A stretch of 5,515 nt of DNA from Candidatus Krumholzibacteriia bacterium (GTDB lineage Bacteria; Krumholzibacteriota; Krumholzibacteriia; LZORAL124-64-63). The position numbers and the translations under genes were made by a program. Below, in pieces: positions 1-5,351 of this stretch; the first letter of the stretch is position 1; every line of letters begins with the position of its first letter. A model generated the notes under the pieces. It was not told the DNA's origin and did not search any database. It worked only from the letters and a program-made list of their open reading frames with translations. Location of the stretch: contig DAOWLV010000246.1 in assembly GCA_030643455.1 (NCBI GenBank), positions 1 to 5,515 on the forward strand, given 5' to 3'.

Positions 1-607
1 ATTCGGCAACGGCCTTGCCGGTCTGCCGGATGTATTCCTGACGGACTTCTTCATCGGTCACCACGGCAGCCGAGGAAACCTCTTCGATCAGTTTTTGCCA
101 GGGTAGGCTGGCCCGAATGTAGGCTTCCTGCTGGGTCCAGTCGACCGCGGGGTTCTGCAGATCCGCGTAGTAGCGGTTCATGTCCACATTCCCGTTTTCA
201 TCGCGATAACGGGCCAGCAGTTCGGGGGGAGGGCTGTTCTCGAATACGGAAAGCACCTCATCGTCGGAAACGGTGATGCCCCTTTCCTCGATGGCCTGCT
301 GGAAGATGGCGGCCTGGACCAGGGAATCCCAGGCCTGCTGATTGGCCGCGGCGTTCTGGTTCGCGTTCAGCTCCCGGTTCTGGGCCTGCTGGCGCATCTG
401 GCCTCTCTGCTGCCGCACGGCGTAGTCGTACTGCTGACCTGTGATATCGGAGCCGTTAACGGTTCCGATGACACCTGCCTGGAATTTTTTGGTGCCGGGA
501 GCCTGGCAACCCCGACCGGTCATCCCGCCCAGAAACAGGAACAGGATGAAGGTGCCCGCAATCACCCAGTAAAAGATCTTGGCCTGGGAACGCAGAAACT
601 TGAACAT
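1..607 (-). CDS. PpiD/SurA_N-like membrane-anchored periplasmic foldase, N-terminal part (runs off left edge)
   Basis: Reading the minus strand from the ATG at 607 gives 202 open residues up to the window edge, so the C-terminus is missing. Residues 1-10 are short and basic; residues 11-29 form one hydrophobic membrane segment (IFYWVIAG...LFLGG). This is the N-in, periplasm-out topology of PpiD. Residues 46-52 (VIGTVNG) begin a SurA_N-type chaperone domain, followed by a Gln/Asn-rich helix (about 61-95) and the DENG.VD..RYY segment typical of PpiD-like proteins. The family assists folding of outer-membrane and secreted proteins. The peptidyl-prolyl isomerase domain that would normally follow lies outside the window, so isomerase activity cannot be claimed. 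The start is supported by an AAGGAAG Shine-Dalgarno sequence (614-620) six bases upstream. The gene is divergent from glnA. SurA_N/PpiD-like family: fairly sure. Exact orthology to ppiD: not shown. Confidence 0.8.
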   Translation of the reverse strand, partial: MFKFLRSQAKIFYWVIAGTFILFLFLGGMTGRGCQAPGTKKFQAGVIGTVNGSDITGQQYDYAVRQQRGQMRQQAQNRELNANQNAAANQQAWDSLVQAAIFQQAIEERGITVSDDEVLSVFENSPPPELLARYRDENGNVDMNRYYADLQNPAVDWTQQEAYIRASLPWQKLIEEVSSAAVVTDEEVRQEYIRQTGKAVAE

Positions 608-636
608 TTTCGACTTCCTTCGAAGGGTGGACGGCC

Positions 637-677
637 GCCGGGAAACAGACCCCACCGGGGGCCGGAGGGTTCCCGGC
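637..677 (-). promoter_or_regulatory. GC-rich stem-loop in the foldase 5' leader
   Basis: An 8-bp perfect inverted repeat (GCCGGGAA at 637-644, TTCCCGGC at 670-677) encloses a second short stem CCCC-acc-GGGG (650-660). On the minus strand this would lie in the leader RNA, about 30 nt upstream of the foldase start codon. There is no following U-run in either direction, so it does not look like an intrinsic terminator. A regulatory role is inference; the repeat itself is directly visible. Confidence 0.35.
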
Positions 678-725
678 ATATTGAATCGGTCTAATAAAAT
701 GGTAGAAGGCAGGAGAATTCACAAG

Positions 726-756
726 TTGACATTGATCTGAAAGGGAATTCTGTTAT
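726..756 (+). promoter_or_regulatory. Candidate sigma70-like promoter of glnA
   Basis: A perfect TTGACA -35 box lies at 726-731, with TGTTAT (4 of 6 consensus bases) at 751-756 as the best -10 box. The spacer is 19 bp, longer than ideal. Transcription would begin near 763, leaving a leader of about 55 nt before the ATG at 820. This placement argues against the upstream in-frame GTG at 760. No sigma54 -24/-12 element (GG...GC) was seen, although many glnA genes use one. Confidence 0.45.
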
Positions 757-819
757 TGTGTGGCTCCATCAAACCGGATTTGTCTGATTTTCCACCCTCA
801 GGAATCAACGGAGTGCTCC

Positions 820-2205
820 ATGGCCCAGGATTTTCATCGTCCCTTCCCGGAGGGCGCCATCGCCCCCGAGTCCGAACAGAAGAAGTTGCTGGAAAGTATG
901 GTCAAGGACCGGATTCAGTTCCTGCGCCTGATCTTCACGGACATCATGGGTCAGAACAAGAACGTCGAAATGCCCGCCAGCCAGTTCGAGAAGGCCCTGC
1001 GTGGGGAAATCATGTTCGACGGGTCGTCCATCCAGGGTTTCACCCGGATCGAAGAATCCGACATGCTGCTGGTTCCGGACCTTCGCACCTATGCGGTTTT
1101 TCCCTTTGACGACGGCCGCGGCAAGGTCGCCCGGTTGATCTGCGACGTCTACAACGCCGACCGGACCCCCTTCGAGGGCTGCCCCCGGCTGGCCCTGCGC
1201 CGTACATTGGAGCGGTTCAAGAAACTGGGTTACATACCTGTCTGTGGTCCTGAGCTGGAATTTTTTCTCTTTCAGAAGAACGGTAACGGCGATCCCACCA
1301 CCATCACCCATGACACGGGCGGCTATTTCGACCTGTCCCCGGTGGACATGGGGGAGGACGCCCGCCGGGACATCGTGAACGTGCTGGAGGCCATGGGCTT
1401 CGAGATCGAGGCGGCACATCACGAGGTAGCTCCCGGACAGCATGAAATCGATTTCAAGTATGCCGAAGCCCTGGAAACCGCAGACCGGGTGACCACTTTC
1501 CGCATGATCGTCAAGAAGGTGGCCATGGATTACGGCCTGCACGCCACCTTCATGCCCAAACCCCTGGCCGGGATCAACGGGTCGGGCATGCACGTGCACC
1601 AGTCGATCTTCGCCGGAACAGGTGACGATATGCACAACCTGTTTTTCGATCCCGAGGCCGCCAACCAGCTCAGCTCCGAGATGATGTATTACATCGGTGG
1701 TCTGCTGAAGCACGCCCGGGGCTTCGTGGCCATCACCAACCCGCTGGTCAATTCCTACAAACGGCTCGTCCCGGGCTACGAAGCCCCGACCAACATAGCC
1801 TGGTCGGACCACAACCGGTCCCCGCTGGTCAGGGTGCCGGCCCGCCGCCGCGATGGGACGCGTTGTGAGGTTCGTGTTCCCGACCCCTCCTGCAATCCCT
1901 ACCTGGCTTTCAGCGTGATGCTGGCTGCGGGCCTTGACGGGATGGAGAACAAGACTGATCCGGGTGCGGCGGTGAACCGCAACGTGTTCGGCATGACCGA
2001 ACTGGAAAAACAGGAGCACGGCATCGCCCAGCTTCCCCGCGATCTCCATGAAGCCATCAATGAACTCGAGGCTGACGAGGTCATGAAGGCGGCTCTGGGG
2101 GAACACATCCTCGAACACTTCGTCACTGCCAAACGTGAAGAGTTCATCGCCTACAGCGCCTCGGTCGGAAACTGGGAACTCGAGCGCTATCTCGGCGCCT
2201 ACTGA
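820..2205 (+). CDS. glnA: Type I glutamine synthetase, GSI-alpha subtype
   Basis: Catalyses ATP-dependent condensation of glutamate and ammonium to glutamine, the main entry of ammonium into metabolism; the family forms cytoplasmic dodecamers. The 461-residue protein has the N-terminal beta-grasp region (about 30-115) and the catalytic domain after it. Visible motifs: DGSSI (67-71), the metal ligands in GPELEFF (E145, E147), GQHEID (206-211), NGSGMHVH with H258, and SYKRLVPGYEAP with R315 and the flap glutamate E321. Sequence flavour is very close to the B. subtilis enzyme. It lacks the roughly 25-residue GSI-beta insertion, keeps the feedback-inhibition arginine (R76, equivalent to B. subtilis R62), and has Phe390 where adenylylated enzymes carry Tyr, so adenylylation control is not expected. 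The ATG at 820 is chosen because GGAG (810-813) lies six bases upstream; an in-frame GTG at 760 would add 20 non-conserved residues and overlaps the promoter. Residues 1-20 extend slightly beyond B. subtilis GlnA. Confidence 0.97.
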   Translation: MAQDFHRPFPEGAIAPESEQKKLLESMVKDRIQFLRLIFTDIMGQNKNVEMPASQFEKALRGEIMFDGSSIQGFTRIEESDMLLVPDLRTYAVFPFDDGRGKVARLICDVYNADRTPFEGCPRLALRRTLERFKKLGYIPVCGPELEFFLFQKNGNGDPTTITHDTGGYFDLSPVDMGEDARRDIVNVLEAMGFEIEAAHHEVAPGQHEIDFKYAEALETADRVTTFRMIVKKVAMDYGLHATFMPKPLAGINGSGMHVHQSIFAGTGDDMHNLFFDPEAANQLSSEMMYYIGGLLKHARGFVAITNPLVNSYKRLVPGYEAPTNIAWSDHNRSPLVRVPARRRDGTRCEVRVPDPSCNPYLAFSVMLAAGLDGMENKTDPGAAVNRNVFGMTELEKQEHGIAQLPRDLHEAINELEADEVMKAALGEHILEHFVTAKREEFIAYSASVGNWELERYLGAY

Positions 2206-2237
2206 CCCCGTTTCCGGCAAGGAAAGGTCTGCCGTTG

Positions 2238-2672
2238 ATGGCCCATCCCGGAATCCTGGCCTTGACCAGCGGCTTGATCGCCCAAGCCGCCAAGGTGGTC
2301 ATTGAACTGGTCGTTAAACGGCGGTTCCGGCCCCTGGTATTCTTCGACAACGGGGGCATGCCCAGTTCCCACACCGCCACCGTGACCACCTTGTCTCTGG
2401 CTGTCGGCCGCGCCGATGGTTTCGATTCCTCGATCTTCAGCCTGGTGCTGGTATACAGCCTGTTCGTTATCTTCGAGGCCACGGGCCTGCGCCAGGAGAT
2501 CGGCAAACAGGCCGAACTCCTCAACGATTTGATGGACAGCGCCCTGGCCGGGGAAAAGGTGCCCGGTTACCGATTGCGTGAACTGATGGGGCACACCTGG
2601 GGCGAGGTGGCCGGCGGGATTGTGGTCGGTGTCGGCATTTTCCTGTGGCTAGGAATTCCCGCCGGGGGATAA
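2238..2672 (+). CDS. DUF212/YuiD family, divergent PAP2-like membrane protein
   Basis: A 144-residue protein with three or four hydrophobic segments (about 5-25, 66-83, 125-142). It carries the family hallmarks: FDNGGMPSSH (37-45), the EATGLRQEIGKQA segment (80-92) and RELMGHTWGEVAGG (114-127). These correspond to the phosphatase-like motifs of the DUF212 (B. subtilis YuiD) family, regarded as divergent relatives of PAP2 lipid phosphatases. H45 and H119 are the obvious candidate catalytic histidines. The usual Asp before A.G.R is Glu80 here. The substrate is unknown; a membrane lipid phosphate is a guess from the fold. Length is normal for the family. It starts 32 bp after glnA with no terminator between them, so cotranscription is likely. 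An AAGGAAAGG Shine-Dalgarno sequence (2219-2227) precedes the start; a TTG at 2235 sits at slightly better spacing, so the true start may be one codon earlier. Confidence 0.88.
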   Translation: MAHPGILALTSGLIAQAAKVVIELVVKRRFRPLVFFDNGGMPSSHTATVTTLSLAVGRADGFDSSIFSLVLVYSLFVIFEATGLRQEIGKQAELLNDLMDSALAGEKVPGYRLRELMGHTWGEVAGGIVVGVGIFLWLGIPAGG

Positions 2673-2710
2673 CGCATTTTTCCAGGGAACACCCGAACTG
2701 GTTAATCCTG

Positions 2711-2738
2711 TTGACAGGTCAGGCCAGGGGCGTATTCT
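2711..2738 (+). promoter_or_regulatory. Candidate sigma70-like promoter of the ParA-glycogen-binding operon
   Basis: A perfect TTGACA at 2711-2716 and TATTCT (4 of 6) at 2733-2738 are separated by a 16-bp spacer. Predicted transcription start is near 2745, giving a leader of about 115 nt before the ATG at 2859. A promoter here implies that the ParA gene is not solely dependent on glnA transcription. Confidence 0.5.
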
Positions 2739-2746
2739 GGATCCAG
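2737..2746. promoter_or_regulatory. Palindrome at the start point of the ParA operon promoter (possible operator)
   Basis: CTGGATCCAG is a perfect 10-bp palindrome overlapping the last bases of the -10 box and the predicted start of transcription. Position is typical for a repressor site, but a 10-bp palindrome can occur by chance and no regulator is known here. Confidence 0.25.
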
Positions 2747-2748
2747 CT

Positions 2749-2820
2749 GCCTGCGAACAGGACCTGCAGGCTTTGATGGATAGAGGTAAAACACAATATC
2801 CCGGAAGGATTGAATCCGGG
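2749..2820 (+). promoter_or_regulatory. Inverted repeats in the ParA operon leader
   Basis: Two perfect inverted repeats lie between the predicted start of transcription and the gene: GCCTGC (2749-2754) with GCAGGC (2766-2771), and CCCGGA (2800-2805) with TCCGGG (2815-2820, nine-base loop). Neither is followed by a U-run. They could fold in the leader RNA or serve as DNA sites. It does not match a riboswitch I recognise. Confidence 0.3.
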
Positions 2821-2842
2821 AGGTTGCGATCTGCGATTCATG

Positions 2843-2858
2843 ATCGAAAGGATTCGAT
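2843..2858 (+). promoter_or_regulatory. Hairpin presenting the Shine-Dalgarno sequence of the ParA gene
   Basis: ATCGAA (2843-2848) and TTCGAT (2853-2858) are perfect complements around the four-base loop AGGA (2849-2852), ending immediately before the ATG at 2859. The loop is the core of the ribosome binding site (AAAGGA, six bases from the start). The 6-bp stem is mostly A-U and probably weak. The arrangement could modulate initiation; this is inference. Confidence 0.4.
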
Positions 2859-3932
2859 ATGAGAGTCGTTGCTCTGGCCAACCAGAAAGGCGGATGCGGG
2901 AAGACGACCACCGCCACCAACCTTGCCTCGACACTGGCCCAACTCGAAAAAAAAGTCCTTCTCATCGACAACGATCCCCAGGGACACGCCACCCTTGCCC
3001 TCGGCATCCATGAACGGGATTTCACCCTCAGCACCAGCGATCTTTATCTGACCTCGGACATCCTGGTCGAGGACGCCTTCCTGGAAATCAGCCCGGACCT
3101 TCACCTGGTTCCAGCCGGCATCGAACTCAGCGGCGTGGAAATGACCCTGGCCCGCGAACCGGAAAAGGAAATGCGTCTGCGCAACAACCTGCGACGCAGC
3201 GCCCTGCCCTATGACTACGTTCTGATCGACTGTCCACCAAGCGTGAGTCTCTTGACCTTCAACGCCTTGCTGGCCTGTGGCGAGGTCCTCATCCCCGTTG
3301 ATCCCAGCACCTGCAGCCTGCAGGCCGTACGAAAAATCCGGGAAACCCTCGCGGTCCTGCGCGAGAAGAAGGGGCACGACGTCATTCCCCACATCCTGAT
3401 GTCGAACTTCGACACCCGGCCCCTTTTCGTTCGCAGTGTCATGGAGGAACTGGAAGAACTATACGGTGGTGAGCTTCTCGATACGGTCATCCACCAGACG
3501 GTGAAGATCAAGGAAGCCGCCGGGTCCGGTGTCCCGGTCACCCTGCACGATCCCGAATCCCGGGGGGCGTTTGATTTCCGTAGCCTGGCCCGGGAAATTC
3601 TCGACCAGGAAGTTGGACTGGAAGTGGTGGCCCTGGATCACTGGACGGCCCTGCTGCACGGACCGGCCGTTTCCCAGGCCGGCGTTTGTTTCGAAGCGGA
3701 TTTCCCTCGCGCCCGGTCGGTGCGGGTCACCGGTTCATTCTGTGACTGGTCCGCCAAGGGGCTGCCCATGAACAAACGGGAAGATGGTCTGTGGGAATGC
3801 CACCTGGACCTCGCACGCGGCGAACACCAGTACCGCTTCATCATCGACGGTTCCTGGCTGCCCGATCCCCACAACAGCCAGACCGTGGCCAACGAGTTCG
3901 GCGGGGCCAACAGTTTGGTTGTCGTCACCTGA
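2859..3932 (+). CDS. ParA/Soj-type ATPase fused to a C-terminal glycogen-binding (CBM48/AMPK1-CBM) domain
   Basis: 357 residues, against about 250-270 for ordinary ParA/Soj. Residues 1-250 are a complete ParA domain: deviant Walker A KGGCGKTT (10-17, signature K10 and catalytic K15), LLIDNDPQGHAT (34-45), Walker B-like VLIDCPPS (121-128), and the Soj-like end TVIHQTVKIKEA...GVPV...DPESRGA (209-237). The family dimerises on ATP, often binds DNA non-specifically, and positions plasmids, chromosomes or protein cargoes. Residues about 274-357 form an early-set glycogen-binding domain: VRVTGSFCDW, LWECHLDL, GEHQYRFIIDGSW, DPHNSQTVANEFGGANS. W297, R326, W333 and N351 align with W100, K126, W133 and N150 of the AMPK beta1 glycogen-binding domain, so glucan binding is plausible. 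No signal peptide, so it is cytoplasmic, and no parB is visible. First gene of a four-gene operon, 43 bp before the next. Domain assignments are firm. The role, perhaps positioning or sensing alpha-glucan, is inference. Confidence 0.93.
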   Translation: MRVVALANQKGGCGKTTTATNLASTLAQLEKKVLLIDNDPQGHATLALGIHERDFTLSTSDLYLTSDILVEDAFLEISPDLHLVPAGIELSGVEMTLAREPEKEMRLRNNLRRSALPYDYVLIDCPPSVSLLTFNALLACGEVLIPVDPSTCSLQAVRKIRETLAVLREKKGHDVIPHILMSNFDTRPLFVRSVMEELEELYGGELLDTVIHQTVKIKEAAGSGVPVTLHDPESRGAFDFRSLAREILDQEVGLEVVALDHWTALLHGPAVSQAGVCFEADFPRARSVRVTGSFCDWSAKGLPMNKREDGLWECHLDLARGEHQYRFIIDGSWLPDPHNSQTVANEFGGANSLVVVT

Positions 3933-3975
3933 TCGGTGTCCGCTGCACGGCGGGTTGCCAGGAGTTAATGCTGCC

Positions 3976-4821
3976 ATGGCTCGACCTGAACCAGGGGCCG
4001 TCCCGCGACGGCCCCACCACATTTCCTCGATCGCCCACCTGTTCATCGAGGAGGATGGCGCCCGGGATCTTTCCCCGGAAGTCCGTGATATTGCGGTGGG
4101 TGCACCGGGAATGTCTCCCATATCGGCATTTGCGGCGGCGGGTCTGGCGTTGGGGTCGCGCCGGGCTGTCACCCTGGCCGAGGACAGCCATATCCGCTGG
4201 TCGGCCGGAACCTTCCTCGCCCAGGAGAAATCCAGGGTAATAGTCCACCCTGACCGCAAAGAATCCCCTCGAAATACCTGGACCATATCTGCGGCCTCCG
4301 CGGCGGCAACGCCGGACCTTGAAGATGACCGATCCAGCCCGACCGGGGCTCAGGGCATCCGCTGGAACCATCTTGGCTGTCTCGGACCAGCGGAATTGGC
4401 GCACCTGGAGTCCCTTTCCTTCGGCCGCTCCCTGATGGATCTTTCCCTGAACGGTTCCGGCGGACTGGTGTGGTGCCTGCTCACGAAGGAGGCCGACCGT
4501 TTGGGGCCAAGCTACGTTCTGGGACGTCTGGTGGAATTGATCAGACCCGAACGGATATGGATCCTGTTGTTTCCCGATGCCTGGGCCGAAGCCGGCCGGC
4601 CCGGTTGGTTGGAGAAAATCACCGGCAGCGAATTGATTCCTGAACATTCCGGTTACCTGTCCCGCTGCGCGGAACTCGTGGACCGGGCATGTGGGGAGGT
4701 CCCGCTGGAGATCCACCGGGTGAGAGGACCGAACAACCTGGCCGGCAGTTTTGGTGGCAACGGGCAGCGGAACTCGATCTGGCATCAGGTGGCCCGCGGC
4801 GTGCTTGCGGGCGGTTCATGA
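3976..4821 (+). CDS. Hypothetical protein, second gene of the ParA-glycogen-binding operon
   Basis: 281 residues, not recognised. No signal peptide or membrane segment is apparent, so it is probably cytoplasmic. The N-terminus has a compact motif-like segment HHISSIAHLFIEEDG (14-28) after a Pro/Arg-rich start. The middle (about 93-127) is low in hydrophobics and probably a linker. The C-terminal half alternates hydrophobic strands and helices (GGLVWCLLTKEA 162-173, ERIWILLFPDAW 192-203), as in an alpha/beta domain, but no Walker A or other catalytic motif is visible. A degenerate relative of the ParA/MinD fold is possible but unproven. The ATG at 3976 has AGGAG (3960-3964) at an 11-base spacing, longer than usual; I saw no better in-frame start. 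The end overlaps the next start codon by four bases (ATGA), which indicates translational coupling. Its position suggests it works with the ParA fusion. Confidence 0.8.
   Translation: MARPEPGAVPRRPHHISSIAHLFIEEDGARDLSPEVRDIAVGAPGMSPISAFAAAGLALGSRRAVTLAEDSHIRWSAGTFLAQEKSRVIVHPDRKESPRNTWTISAASAAATPDLEDDRSSPTGAQGIRWNHLGCLGPAELAHLESLSFGRSLMDLSLNGSGGLVWCLLTKEADRLGPSYVLGRLVELIRPERIWILLFPDAWAEAGRPGWLEKITGSELIPEHSGYLSRCAELVDRACGEVPLEIHRVRGPNNLAGSFGGNGQRNSIWHQVARGVLAGGS
3994..4015 (+). other. Strong GC hairpin inside the start of the hypothetical gene
   Basis: GGGGCCGTC (3994-4002) and GACGGCCCC (4007-4015) are perfect 9-base complements around the loop CCGC. It begins 18 bases after the A of the start codon, covering codons 7-14, just beyond the footprint of an initiating ribosome. 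No U-run follows, so it is not an intrinsic terminator. It may affect initiation on the downstream genes relative to the ParA fusion. Confidence 0.45.
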
Positions 4822-5351
4822 TGTGGGGTGCTGCCCTGGCGGTGTGCCTTGTCATGTCCGGAGCCCTGGCGATGGCCGATGATGCTCCGCGAACCCTGGG
4901 CCGGCCAGGATACCTGGTCATCGAAGCTGCCCGGGATTCGACTGCCGGGTTCCGGTGGGAGTCTGGTCCCGGTCCTGGGCATCGGTCACTGGTCTGGGAT
5001 CAGGGCAGGCTGATCTTGCCGGACACGCTCGAGGCCGAGAACTTCGCCAGGCGTGACATCGGTATTCCGTGCACAGCCCGTCTGGAGGGAACCGGGGCCA
5101 GTGGTCGACTTGTTTTGCGGGATGGCGTCTATCCGGTGTCCGAACCGGTTGTCCTGTCCGACGGCCGGTTGGAATTGCAGGTTTCCGCCGGTGAACTGGA
5201 ATTCCGGGGAGCCGGGATCCGCTACCGACGGACAGTGGATGAAACCAGTGAGTTCAGGGCGGGATTACTCCTTCTGGCCGGGGTGACCCTCATGGTCATC
5301 GTCCTTCTGAGACGGGCCCGTTTGAAGGCAATCGAAAGGACCGGCATTTGA
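4818..5351 (+). CDS. Hypothetical secreted protein with a C-terminal membrane anchor
   Basis: 177 residues, not assigned to a known family. Residues 1-20 look like a signal peptide with a hydrophobic core (WGAALAVCLVMSGALAMA) and a likely cleavage after ALAMA, before DDAP; its n-region lacks the usual positive charge. Residues about 28-140 are rich in short polar/hydrophobic strand patterns (RLILPD, GRLVLRDGVYPV, GRLELQVSAGELEF), which suggests a beta-sandwich-like domain outside the cytoplasmic membrane. A single membrane helix (about 148-164) is followed by the basic tail RRARLK, so the C-terminus should be cytoplasmic. The ATG at 4818 overlaps the upstream stop as ATGA and has no clear Shine-Dalgarno sequence, consistent with translational coupling. 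A second ATG at 4821 is in frame. It could link cytoplasmic partners to the envelope; that role is inferred only from topology and position. Confidence 0.78.
   Translation: MMWGAALAVCLVMSGALAMADDAPRTLGRPGYLVIEAARDSTAGFRWESGPGPGHRSLVWDQGRLILPDTLEAENFARRDIGIPCTARLEGTGASGRLVLRDGVYPVSEPVVLSDGRLELQVSAGELEFRGAGIRYRRTVDETSEFRAGLLLLAGVTLMVIVLLRRARLKAIERTGI

Noticed and set aside
694..724. Minus-strand promoter for the foldase gene (TTGTGA at 719-724, TTTTAT at 694-699)
   Set aside because: Both boxes match the consensus at only four of six positions with a 19-bp spacer; too weak to list as a feature.
760..819. GTG start at 760 giving a 20-residue longer GlnA
   Set aside because: It lies at the predicted -10/start-point region, lacks a Shine-Dalgarno sequence and adds non-conserved residues; the ATG at 820 has GGAG at good spacing.
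805..2220. Long open frame of about 470 codons on the minus strand opposite glnA
   Set aside because: It is the antisense shadow of a clearly conserved glutamine synthetase gene in GC-rich DNA; its translation shows no recognisable motifs and no ribosome binding site.
2673..2710. Intrinsic terminator after the DUF212 gene
   Set aside because: There is a short T-run (2677-2681) but no convincing GC stem before it, so the end of the glnA transcript is not determined.
2947..2954. Run of eight A in the ParA gene as a programmed slippage site
   Set aside because: It encodes normal Glu-Lys-Lys codons in a conserved region and the gene continues intact in frame; the shifted frame stops soon after without a recognisable product.
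3310..3324. 15-bp palindrome CCTGCAG-C-CTGCAGG inside the ParA domain
   Set aside because: Explained by the codons for Thr-Cys-Ser-Leu-Gln-Ala in a conserved coding region; no sign of function.
3784..3975. Extension of the 281-residue protein upstream to the ATG at 3784
   Set aside because: It would run inside the glycogen-binding domain of the ParA fusion in another frame and has no supporting ribosome binding site.
3961..4050. Possible tRNA or tRNA remnant on the minus strand (TGGTTCAGGTCGAGCCA resembles a T-arm)
   Set aside because: The T-stem does not pair, no D-arm, anticodon arm or acceptor stem could be found, and the region is coding on the plus strand.
3791..4240. 149-codon open frame overlapping the ParA end and the next gene, with a start-like ATG at 3968
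   Set aside because: Its translation is Arg/Pro/Trp/Ser-rich as expected of an out-of-frame reading; the neighbouring frame from 3976 gives a balanced protein that couples to the next gene.
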